A stretch of 7,712 nucleotides of DNA from Elusimicrobiaceae bacterium. GTDB taxonomy: Bacteria > Elusimicrobiota > Elusimicrobia > Elusimicrobiales > Elusimicrobiaceae. The stretch is from assembly GCA_017647245.1 (NCBI GenBank), contig JAGCKY010000155.1, positions 1-7,712 of the forward strand, given 5' to 3'. Each line of letters opens with the position of its first letter. The stretch's first letter is position 1. The notes under the pieces were generated by a model. That model ran no database searches. It had not been told where the DNA came from and was given only the letters and a program-made list of their open reading frames with translations. A program made the translations under genes and the position numbers. Shown here one piece after another: positions 1 through 6,606 of the stretch.

Positions 1-1
1 G

Positions 2-151
2 GCCGAATTTTATTACGCGGGAATCGGTACGGACATTGACAAAAATTTAGGACTCAAGTATTATGCATTGGCCGCCAAACAAGGCGAACCCAATGCGGTG
101 CAATTTCTCAAAACACGCGACCCGCGTTTGCAACACCACGGCCCCATGTGA
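2..151 (+). CDS. Sel1-like repeat protein, C-terminal fragment (5' end outside window)
   Basis: An open frame enters from the left edge and encodes 49 residues before TGA at 149-151. The visible part reads AEFYYAGIGTDIDKN, then LGLKYYALAAKQGEPNAVQF. This is one Sel1-like (TPR-like) helical repeat: the A-x-x-x-Y-x-x-G-x-G first helix, then the LGLKYYALAAKQGxxNA second helix. A short basic, His-containing tail (TRDPRLQHHGPM) follows. Sel1 repeats are alpha-solenoid scaffolds for protein-protein contacts, often periplasmic in bacteria, but signal peptide and partner cannot be judged from this fragment. The stop lies one base from the convergent pilin stop, with no terminator hairpin between them. 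Repeat assignment is fairly secure; the biological role is unknown. Confidence 0.75.
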   Translation, partial: AEFYYAGIGTDIDKNLGLKYYALAAKQGEPNAVQFLKTRDPRLQHHGPM

Positions 152-152
152 T

Positions 153-683
153 TTAAGGCAATTGATATAATTTGATTGTTCCTCCTCCACTATTACCCTT
201 ATACACGCCACCCATAGAAAGACAAGCCTGCTGATACTCAGAAGTTTTTCCCGCGCACCATACTCCGTCTTTGAATTTATTGTGTATTTGTGTTGGATGA
301 TCAAAGAAAAAAACAATGCCGTTTGAGAGTGTAGAATCAGTATACACTGCTACCCGATCCCCCATGCCTCCTAAAAAGTCAATCGCTATATGTACTAAAT
401 ATCCGTTCGGTAAAGTGTTTTCTGACCGATTTGTTATAACACCTTGAGCAGCAGAATAGGGGCCCACTCCTACATCTAAATTTGCTAAATCTGCCGTATA
501 GGTACCATTGGCTAAATAGTACGCTTCTTCTGCTTCGTAAATTGCGCGGCCCAGTACCATACTTTGCATCAGTCGACTTTTTGCCACAGCCACCCCGTAT
601 TGCGGCAAGGCAATTGCTGCCAAGATGCCGATAATTAAAACAACAACTAACAACTCTATAAGCGTAAATGCGCGGTTTTTCAT
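153..683 (-). CDS. Type IV pilin-like protein (prepilin, class III signal peptide)
   Basis: A 176-residue prepilin-like protein. It has a five-residue leader, MKNRA, then the N-methylation motif FTLIELLVVV and a hydrophobic helix to about residue 29. The expected cleavage is Ala5/Phe6, by PilD-type prepilin peptidase; Ala rather than the usual Gly sits at -1. The conserved Glu at mature position 5 is present (Glu10). A globular domain follows, with EAEEAYYLANGTYT near residues 50-63. Two cysteines (143 and 154) lie in a C-terminal region that could form the D-loop disulfide typical of pilins. The start is well supported: AAGGAGA lies about 9 nt upstream of ATG at 683-681. It appears monocistronic, with its own promoter. 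It is a filament subunit of a type IV pilus, type II secretion or related inner-membrane machine; which one, and whether major or minor, cannot be said. A close paralog lies at the right end of the window. Confidence 0.9.
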   Translation of the reverse strand: MKNRAFTLIELLVVVLIIGILAAIALPQYGVAVAKSRLMQSMVLGRAIYEAEEAYYLANGTYTADLANLDVGVGPYSAAQGVITNRSENTLPNGYLVHIAIDFLGGMGDRVAVYTDSTLSNGIVFFFDHPTQIHNKFKDGVWCAGKTSEYQQACLSMGGVYKGNSGGGTIKLYQLP

Positions 684-719
684 AACCTTGTCTCCTTTTT
701 TGATGTCCCTATATATTGT

Positions 720-747
720 ATCATACCAAAAAAAAAAAACAAGTCAA
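720..747 (-). promoter_or_regulatory. Sigma70-type promoter of the left pilin gene, with T12 spacer
   Basis: Read on the minus strand, TTGACT (747-742) is followed by a 16-nt spacer and TATGAT (725-720). A TGG just before the -10 makes it an extended -10 element. The spacer is TG, twelve T and GG, so the homopolymer fills most of it. Transcription should start near 713, giving a leader of about 30 nt that contains the AAGGAGA ribosome binding site (about 692-698). Both hexamers match the consensus well, so a real promoter is likely. Because the tract lies between -35 and -10, slippage would change promoter spacing. Confidence 0.75.
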
Positions 748-777
748 GGCCTTTCTCTACGACGAGAAAACAACAAA

Positions 778-805
778 AAAAAGCAAAACCTAAGTTTTGC
801 TTTTT
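778..805 (-). terminator. Rho-independent terminator downstream of the GH57 gene
   Basis: AAGCAAAAC (781-789) pairs with GTTTTGCTT (794-802) around the loop CTAA. Flanking A and T runs extend the stem to about 12 bp. On the minus strand the stem is followed by a T-rich stretch, so it fits termination of the GH57 transcript about 20 nt after its stop. It also insulates the pilin promoter downstream. The symmetric A/T flanks would allow weak action in the other direction. Confidence 0.75.
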
Positions 806-820
806 GATAAACGAAAGGAT

Positions 821-3190
821 TTATAAAGCTATTTTGAGTTTGCGGGCCAAAGCTTTTAAAATGCTTTTACCGCGCTTTTCTTCCGGCAGTTTTTGCAGCC
901 CTTGAAACACCAACAGTTGCGCTTTCGTATAATCGGGCGCAAAGCCAAAGATTTCCATGTAGTTAATAAATTCCACCAGTTTGACGGCCACGTCCAGCGC
1001 CTGCGGTTCTTCCTCAAATGCTTGCGCATAGGACATGAGCCGCTGTTCAATCACCGGTGAAATTTTGCGGCTGTCTATCGTCAGCCCCAGCGAGCGCACA
1101 TCTTCCATGAGTTCTTCAATGGCATTGATATCTACTTCGGGCTGTTCCAACTCCGTGCGCAAGTCATCGGTTAATACAAAATCCGCCACTGCGGTAAATG
1201 CCGCGGGCAACGGCGCCCCAATGTGCTTGAGTCCACGCACCGACGGATATTGCCGCGCAAAAATCCGGTCAAAGTCATCAGCGGTGGCTTGCTCCATATG
1301 GCTAAGTAAACTGGCCAACACTTCGTTGCGCACATCGGCAAACAATTCCGCAAAGGAGTAAACCCGTTGCATTTGTTTGGTGATTTCGTCTTCCAGTTTA
1401 TGTATTTCTCCGGCCAATGCCAAGCGTTTAAAAGAAGTGAAAATCTTATCGGCCGTGGCACGGTCCGTGCGTTTGACTCCGCACGTAATTTGAAAGGTAT
1501 GCGGTATATATTTTACGGAAAACACCAATTCCGCTTCTTCTAATGTAATGCGGTTTTTTAAACTGATTTCACCAAAATAAATTCCAATCGTTTCGTCTTC
1601 TACGCGCCGGTCCACATACCGCAACACTTCACAACAATACGCCTGCGGTGTTTCCTGCGCAACAAACGCTTGCTGCAAGGCACTTTGCGCGGCAATTTTT
1701 TCTAACGGCACAACCGCCGGTTTTACATAACGCTCATAAACAACCGCGCCGTTTTTTAATTCCCGGATATTGCTCGGCGCCGCGGCTAGTAACTGCACAA
1801 AATCCGGCTCTAAATCCCGCCCACCGGCGCGCCGGTTTAATTCCAAAGCCCGCGCGGCGTATTGCAAAATCTGCACTGTTTCCAACCCGCTGATTTCATC
1901 AAAAAACCACCCGCAACTGGTGTACATCAGTAGTGCATTGCGTTGCATTTCAAGCAGTGTCAAAGCACCCGCGCGGTCCCGCCAAGCTTGCTCGGTAGCG
2001 TGGCGCAAGAAAAAGCGGTGCTGGGCATCTAAACTGCGGTCTAAAATCAATTCAATATAATCATTACGCGCGGCCCACGGGTCTTTGAAATACTCGCGCC
2101 CTTTTGTTTCAAACGTGTTAATCATGCCTTCGCGGATAAAGTCCAACGCCGCGCGCAACGGCGCGCGCCACTTTTGATGCCAGCCCGGGTGACCTGCATT
2201 GCATCCGCAATTATTGCGCCAGCGTTCCACCCCGTGTGCACAACTCCACGATGTGTTTTCAAAAATTTGCGCTTCATACTCCGGCGGATATTTCTCTAAA
2301 AATTCCCCGTACACCGTCAGTTGCACATCGGGCAGTCCGTTCACAAATTCCAAACAACTGGCTAGCGCCATATCGGCAATTTTCTGGTGATGCCCATAGG
2401 TTTCTCCATCGGTGGCAATGTGCATCAGCTGTGTTTCGTTGCCGCCGTGAAAAGCCCCCATCAAGCGATGGGCAAATCTTTCGGCGCTTTTGAGCGTATC
2501 GGAAAAAGCAATGCCTTGCGATACCGGTCCGTCGTAAAAGAACAAGGCAATTTTTTTGCCCGACGGTAAATTGCACTCATAAGCGCGTTTGGGGTCCACC
2601 CGCGCACCGGACACATCTACCCAATTTTGCGTGCCGATTTTGCGCACGCGCGCGCATTGTCCGGGGGCTAAAATTACATATTTCATGCCATGCGCGGCAA
2701 GCACTTCCAAGGTTTCTATATTGCACGCCGTTTCGGCCAGCCACATGGCTTCCGGGTCGCGCTTAAAACGCGTTTTAAAATCATACAGCCCCCAGCGCAC
2801 TTGCGTTTCTTTATCGTGTGCGTTGGCCAGCGGTAAAATCATGTGATTATACACTTGCGCAATGGCAGAGCCGTGACCGCCAAAGCGTTTTTGGCTCTCT
2901 TTATCGGCATTTAAAATGGACTGATACACTTCGGGCGTGTGCGTTTGCATCCAAGAAAGTAAAGTCGGCCCGAAATTAAAACTGATATGCGCGTAATTAT
3001 CCACCAGCTTAATTAATTCTTCCTTATTGTTCAGCACGCGCGCGAGGGCATTAGGACCGTAACATTCCGCGGTAATCCGTTCGTTCCAGTCGTGATAAGG
3101 AGCGGCACTGTCTTGGCGTTCAATGGCTTCCAACCAAGCATTTTCACGCGGGGGTTGATAGAAGTGTCCGTGGATGCAAAGATATTTCAT
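821..3190 (-). CDS. GH57 family glycoside hydrolase with DUF3536 C-terminal region
   Basis: This 789-residue protein belongs to the cytoplasmic GH57 group related to alpha-amylase/4-alpha-glucanotransferase (COG1449 type) that carries a DUF3536 C-terminal region. The N-terminus MKYLCIHGHFYQPPREN holds the GH57 HxxQPP-like first conserved region. MWLAETA (149-155) holds the likely nucleophile Glu153. HIATDGETYGHH (257-268) holds the likely acid/base Asp261. A Cys-rich segment, WSCAHGVERW to CGCNAGHPGW (315-337), is also typical of this subgroup. Roughly residues 470-780 are the largely helical DUF3536 part, of unknown function. No signal peptide is visible. The likely substrate is an alpha-glucan or glycogen-like polymer, but specificity is not shown by the sequence. 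The start is fixed by the family's conserved N-terminus, yet no Shine-Dalgarno precedes it, which suggests leaderless translation. It is transcribed alone, divergently from the PhoH gene. Confidence 0.88.
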   Translation of the reverse strand: MKYLCIHGHFYQPPRENAWLEAIERQDSAAPYHDWNERITAECYGPNALARVLNNKEELIKLVDNYAHISFNFGPTLLSWMQTHTPEVYQSILNADKESQKRFGGHGSAIAQVYNHMILPLANAHDKETQVRWGLYDFKTRFKRDPEAMWLAETACNIETLEVLAAHGMKYVILAPGQCARVRKIGTQNWVDVSGARVDPKRAYECNLPSGKKIALFFYDGPVSQGIAFSDTLKSAERFAHRLMGAFHGGNETQLMHIATDGETYGHHQKIADMALASCLEFVNGLPDVQLTVYGEFLEKYPPEYEAQIFENTSWSCAHGVERWRNNCGCNAGHPGWHQKWRAPLRAALDFIREGMINTFETKGREYFKDPWAARNDYIELILDRSLDAQHRFFLRHATEQAWRDRAGALTLLEMQRNALLMYTSCGWFFDEISGLETVQILQYAARALELNRRAGGRDLEPDFVQLLAAAPSNIRELKNGAVVYERYVKPAVVPLEKIAAQSALQQAFVAQETPQAYCCEVLRYVDRRVEDETIGIYFGEISLKNRITLEEAELVFSVKYIPHTFQITCGVKRTDRATADKIFTSFKRLALAGEIHKLEDEITKQMQRVYSFAELFADVRNEVLASLLSHMEQATADDFDRIFARQYPSVRGLKHIGAPLPAAFTAVADFVLTDDLRTELEQPEVDINAIEELMEDVRSLGLTIDSRKISPVIEQRLMSYAQAFEEEPQALDVAVKLVEFINYMEIFGFAPDYTKAQLLVFQGLQKLPEEKRGKSILKALARKLKIAL

Positions 3191-3196
3191 ATGTAT

Positions 3197-3225
3197 ATTG
3201 TACGTAAATTAGACGGGCTTGTGTA
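3197..3225 (-). promoter_or_regulatory. Candidate promoter of the GH57 gene giving a leaderless mRNA
   Basis: On the minus strand TACACA (3225-3220, 4 of 6 consensus bases) is followed by 17 nt and then TACAAT (3202-3197). Only six bases separate the -10 from ATG at 3190, so transcription would start at or beside the A of the start codon. No purine-rich ribosome binding site occurs in the 40 bases upstream, which agrees with a leaderless transcript. This is an inference from motif spacing. Confidence 0.5.
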
Positions 3226-3233
3226 GAGGGCGC

Positions 3234-3272
3234 AAAAAAACACTTGCTAAAATCCTGCACAAACCTTATACT
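3234..3272 (+). promoter_or_regulatory. Sigma70-type promoter of the PIN-PhoH gene
   Basis: TTGCTA (3244-3249), a 17-nt spacer and TATACT (3267-3272) form a near-consensus promoter. An A7 tract at 3234-3240 sits where an UP element would lie. Transcription should begin near 3279, giving a leader of about 30 nt that ends in a good Shine-Dalgarno, AGGAG (3301-3305), five bases before the ATG. Confidence 0.75.
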
Positions 3273-3274
3273 AT

Positions 3275-3290
3275 AAGTAGCGGCCTACTT
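3275..3290 (+). other. Small hairpin at the 5' end of the PhoH leader
   Basis: AAGTAG (3275-3280) and CTACTT (3285-3290) form a perfect 6-bp stem with the loop CGGC, at or straddling the predicted transcription start. An alternative short pairing, GCCT with AGGC across ACTTGC, overlaps it. It could be a 5'-stabilising stem or an operator half-site pair, or it could be chance; the sequence does not decide. Confidence 0.35.
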
Positions 3291-3310
3291 GCAGGCGCCG
3301 AGGAGAAATT

Positions 3311-4636
3311 ATGAAAAAAACTTTTATTTTGGATACAAACATTTTACTGCACGATGTAAATTCCATTTATGCTTTTGAAGATAACGACATTGTTATTCCG
3401 ATGGTCGTTATTGAAGAATTAGACACTTTTAAAAACGAGGGCGATTCCCGCGGAAAAAGTGCGCGTATGATGTCGCGCGAACTGGACAGTTTGCGCAGTA
3501 AAGGCCGCCTAAACGAAGGGGTCAAACTTCCCAGCGGCGGAACGCTTAAAATTGAACTGGACAAACCCGGCGCTTTGCCGCAACCTTTTTCCATTAATAA
3601 AGCCGATAATGCCATTTTAAATATCGCCTACACCATGGCTAAAAAAGAGGGCTCTTACAAAAAAAATCAAAGCCCGGTCATCTTGGTCACCAAAGATATT
3701 AATATGCGCCTCAAAGCCGAAGCGCTCGGCCTAGCAGCACAAGATTATACGACGGACAAAGTCAATTTAGACGAGCTCTACACCGGCGTGGAAGAAGTGG
3801 AAGTGGACCCGGAACAAATCAATGCGTTTTACCATGATAAAAAATTAGTCCTGCCCAAAGGCAAATACTTTTCCAATCAATTTTTAATTCTAAAGGCCGC
3901 GGGCGGCGGCAAACAATCGGCTATCGGCCGCGTGGCTAACAATGGGCAAAGTGTGCTCAAACCTTTGGCCGCACAAGAGCCCGTGGCGTGGGGCATTAAG
4001 CCGCTTAACAAAGAGCAACGTTTTGCGATGGAGCTACTGCTTGATGACAGCTTGGATATTGTCACGCTCGTCGGTACGGCGGGTACCGGTAAAACATTAA
4101 TTACGCTCGCCACCGGTTTGCAACGCACCATGGACGAAAACGCGTATCGCCGCATGGTGGTGTGCCGCTCTATTGTTCCGGTGGGCAAAGATTTAGGTTT
4201 CCTGCCCGGTACCAAAGAAGAAAAATTGGAAGCGTGGATGGGCGCGATTTACGATAACTTGGCTTTCCTCGCCGACCGCAAAAACCCGGACGAGGGCGAA
4301 GAAAAAGCGCATTATTTGTTGGACAGCGGCAAGATTGAAATTGCATCTGTCACGCATATGCGCGGACGTTCTTTGCCGGGGCAATATATGATTGTGGACG
4401 ACGCACAAAACCTTACTCCGCACGAAATGAAAACGATTTTGACCCGTGCGGGCGAAGGCACCAAAATTATTATCACCGGCGACCCGTATCAAATTGATAC
4501 GCCGTATTTGGATGTGGAATCCAACGGGCTGACCTATGTGGTGGACCGCCTCAAAGGCCAACCGACCTACGGGCATATTACATTTACCAAGACGGAACGC
4601 AGCCGCCTAGCCGACATGGCGTCTAAATTGTTGTAA
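3311..4636 (+). CDS. PIN domain-PhoH family ATPase (PhoH2/YlaK-like)
   Basis: This 441-residue protein joins an N-terminal PIN nuclease domain (about 1-150) to a C-terminal PhoH P-loop ATPase (about 225-441), the PhoH2/YlaK architecture. PIN acidic residues are visible: Asp8 in LDTN, Glu35 in VVIEELD, Asp99 in NKADNAI and Asp129 in VTKDI. The ATPase part has Walker A GTAGTGKT (255-262), Walker B IVDDAQNLTP (361-370), TGDPYQID (389-396) and a C-terminal TERSRLADMASKLL segment. PhoH2 proteins from other bacteria have been reported as RNA helicases/ribonucleases, so a role in cytoplasmic RNA turnover is likely; the exact target is unknown. Walker B ends in Asp-Asp, where I recall Asp-Glu as commoner. 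The start is supported by AGGAG five bases upstream. Length fits the family. It is a single-gene unit with its own promoter and terminator. Confidence 0.92.
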   Translation: MKKTFILDTNILLHDVNSIYAFEDNDIVIPMVVIEELDTFKNEGDSRGKSARMMSRELDSLRSKGRLNEGVKLPSGGTLKIELDKPGALPQPFSINKADNAILNIAYTMAKKEGSYKKNQSPVILVTKDINMRLKAEALGLAAQDYTTDKVNLDELYTGVEEVEVDPEQINAFYHDKKLVLPKGKYFSNQFLILKAAGGGKQSAIGRVANNGQSVLKPLAAQEPVAWGIKPLNKEQRFAMELLLDDSLDIVTLVGTAGTGKTLITLATGLQRTMDENAYRRMVVCRSIVPVGKDLGFLPGTKEEKLEAWMGAIYDNLAFLADRKNPDEGEEKAHYLLDSGKIEIASVTHMRGRSLPGQYMIVDDAQNLTPHEMKTILTRAGEGTKIIITGDPYQIDTPYLDVESNGLTYVVDRLKGQPTYGHITFTKTERSRLADMASKLL

Positions 4637-4654
4637 ATGCTTGTACAAATATAG

Positions 4655-4690
4655 AAAAAACGGACAAGATGTTATCTTGTCCGTTTTTTT
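4655..4690. terminator. Bidirectional rho-independent terminator between PhoH and Nudix genes
   Basis: A perfect 16-bp inverted repeat: 4655-4670 (six A then CGGACAAGAT) pairs with 4674-4689 across the 3-nt loop GTT. T runs flank it on the plus strand and, through the A run, on the minus strand. It lies 18 bases after the PhoH stop and 45 bases past the Nudix stop, so it serves both convergent units. Confidence 0.93.
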
Positions 4691-4734
4691 TATTTCTAGC
4701 TATAGATGAGAAGTGACAGGAAATCAGCACTGAG

Positions 4735-5190
4735 CTATTCTTTTTCTTCTTCCGTTTCCGGCCCTTCTTCCGTTGGGGTAAGGTGCATAGAAGCCATCAG
4801 CATTTCCACTAGACGAATATCGCTTGGATATTGCACCAGTTCGCGCGCTTTGTGCAAAGATACCCAACGAATAGATAAAATTTCAGATGCGTCGTGTTTG
4901 CCGATGCGCCCTAACTTTTTCATCAAGTACCATTGCACCATTTTTTTGATGTAGTTACCTTGAAACGTAAAGGCATATTTCACGCGAATCATCGGGCGGA
5001 TAATGACCGCGCGGTAGCCAGTTTCTTCCAGCACTTCACGCAAAGCGGCTTGACGGGGCGTTTCCCCGGCCTCAATGTGGCCTTTGGGAAATGTCCAAAT
5101 CTTTTTGCCCTTCATGTTTTTGACTTGCACCAGCAGGACTTTGCGTCCGTCCAAAATCACGCCGCCGCAAGAAAATTCCGATACAATCAT
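4735..5190 (-). CDS. Nudix hydrolase (Ap4A hydrolase / NTP pyrophosphatase-like)
   Basis: A 151-residue protein with a complete Nudix box (GX5EX7REUXEEXGU) at residues 37-59: GHIEAGETP, then AALREVLEETGY. Glu52, Glu55 and Glu56 are the expected metal ligands. The WTFPKGHIEAGE context resembles bacterial diadenosine-polyphosphate hydrolases, but Nudix substrate cannot be read reliably from sequence. The enzyme should cleave a nucleoside diphosphate linked to another group, in the cytoplasm. The C-terminus ends in an acidic tail (EEGPETEEEKE). Its ATG overlaps the gatA stop in an ATGA tetranucleotide (5190-5187), and GAGAAGG lies just upstream inside gatA. Translational coupling as the last gene of gatC-gatA-nudix is therefore likely. 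It ends before the shared bidirectional terminator. Confidence 0.9.
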   Translation of the reverse strand: MIVSEFSCGGVILDGRKVLLVQVKNMKGKKIWTFPKGHIEAGETPRQAALREVLEETGYRAVIIRPMIRVKYAFTFQGNYIKKMVQWYLMKKLGRIGKHDASEILSIRWVSLHKARELVQYPSDIRLVEMLMASMHLTPTEEGPETEEEKE

Positions 5191-6605
5191 AATGCCTTCT
5201 CAAAATGATACGCCGCGTTGAGGATTTTTTCCTCTTGCAAAATCGGTCCGTAAAACTGCAGGCCCACGGGCAGCCCTTCTTTATCTTCGCCGCACGGCAC
5301 GCTGATGCCGGCCAGCCCGCCGATATTACCTTGGCACGTGTAAAGGTCTGCCAGATAAACCGCCAGCGGATTATCTTTATGCGCGCCCAGACCAAAAGCC
5401 GTCGTCGGCGAAGTGGGCGTTAAAATGACGTCCACCTGCTCAAAGGCCTTGGCAAAATCTTGTTTAATCAGCTCACGCACTTTGAGCGCTTGTAAATAAC
5501 ATTCTGCGTAGTTTTCCGCTTTGAGTGCCGTCGCACCGATGATGATACGCTTTTTGACTTCCGGCCCGAACGGCGCGCGCGAAAGTTCGTAATAATCATT
5601 TAAATTGGTCGCTTTTTTATCGCAATAACCGTAGCGGATACCGTCAAAACGCGCTAAATTAGAGCTCGCTTCGGCGCTGGTAATAATATAGTAACACGGG
5701 GCCGAGTATTTGGCATGCGGCACGTCTATTTCTATCAATTCTGCGCCCAAAGATTTAAGTTTATCAGCGGCGGCTAAAATTTTATTTTTAACTTCTTCGC
5801 CCAAATTATCCAAAAATCCTTTCGGCATACCTACTTTTAGACCTTGGATATTTTCCGTAAAATTTTGGCTAAACGCAGGAACTTCGTCCGGCAGAGAAGT
5901 AGAATCATTTACGTCGCGTCCGCACAACACTTCCATCAGTAGCGCTGCGCCTTTCACATCAGAAGCCACCACGCCTACTTGGTCCGCACCCGACGAAAAT
6001 GCCACAATACCGTAGCGCGAAATGCGTCCGTAGCCGGGCTTAATCCCCACCACACCGCAAAACGCCGCGGGTTGACGCACCGAGCCGCCCGTATCGGTTC
6101 CCAATGCCGCCGGGACCATTTCCGCGGCCACAGCCGCCGCACTGCCGCCCGAACTGCCGCCGGGCACGCGGTCAAAATTCACCGGATTATGCGCCGGACC
6201 ATAGACGGAAGTTTGATTGCTGCTCCCCATGGCAAATTCGTCCATATTCGTGCGCCCGATAAGCACCGCATCTGCGGCAAGTAATTTTTCCACCACGGTG
6301 GAATTATACGGCGCAACATAATTTTCCAACATTTTAGAACAGCAAGTGGCTTTATGCCCTTTGTACAAAATGTTATCTTTAATGCCGACGGGAACGCCCG
6401 CCAACGCGCCTAATTTTTCCCCGCGTTCGCGGCGTGCATCAATATCCGCCGCACGAGCCAAGGCTTCTTCTTCCCACACTTCTATAAAAGCGTTAATCTG
6501 CGGGTTTAATTCTTTGATTTTTTGCAAAGAATCCTTCACCACCTGCGTGGCGGTCGTCGTGCCGGATTGTACAGCTTGGGCAATTTCAAAAACGGTTTTA
6601 AGCAT
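5187..6605 (-). CDS. gatA: Asp/Glu-tRNA amidotransferase subunit A
   Basis: GatA is the glutaminase/amidase subunit of GatCAB. It releases ammonia from glutamine to amidate Glu-tRNA(Gln) and/or Asp-tRNA(Asn). The 472-residue protein carries the amidase signature. The Ser-cisSer-Lys triad is visible: Lys76 in GVPVGIKDN, Ser151 in GGSSGGSAAAV and nucleophile Ser175 in GTDTGGSVRQPA. The spacing agrees with the known GatA triad, and the length is normal for GatA. The start chosen is ATG 6605-6603: it follows the gatC stop by one base and has AAGGTG about 8 nt upstream, and GatA proteins begin near this KTVFEIAQAV segment. An in-frame ATG at 6650 would add 15 residues overlapping gatC and is less likely. 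gatB is not adjacent here; the third subunit must be encoded elsewhere if the complex is complete. Confidence 0.95.
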   Translation of the reverse strand: MLKTVFEIAQAVQSGTTTATQVVKDSLQKIKELNPQINAFIEVWEEEALARAADIDARRERGEKLGALAGVPVGIKDNILYKGHKATCCSKMLENYVAPYNSTVVEKLLAADAVLIGRTNMDEFAMGSSNQTSVYGPAHNPVNFDRVPGGSSGGSAAAVAAEMVPAALGTDTGGSVRQPAAFCGVVGIKPGYGRISRYGIVAFSSGADQVGVVASDVKGAALLMEVLCGRDVNDSTSLPDEVPAFSQNFTENIQGLKVGMPKGFLDNLGEEVKNKILAAADKLKSLGAELIEIDVPHAKYSAPCYYIITSAEASSNLARFDGIRYGYCDKKATNLNDYYELSRAPFGPEVKKRIIIGATALKAENYAECYLQALKVRELIKQDFAKAFEQVDVILTPTSPTTAFGLGAHKDNPLAVYLADLYTCQGNIGGLAGISVPCGEDKEGLPVGLQFYGPILQEEKILNAAYHFEKAL

Positions 6606-6606
6606 A

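Noticed and set aside
728..739. Poly-A run read as a sequencing error or coding frameshift
   Set aside because: It lies outside any gene and fits exactly between promoter hexamers, so no frame is broken. Its exact length should still be treated as uncertain.
1035..1361. 108-codon plus-strand frame inside the GH57 gene
   Set aside because: It is an antisense shadow, Ser-rich and low in complexity, as expected from the opposite-strand codons of a real gene.
4193..4576. 127-codon minus-strand frame inside the PhoH gene
   Set aside because: It is a shadow of the PhoH frame, which has clear P-loop and PIN motifs; it has no motifs or ribosome site of its own.
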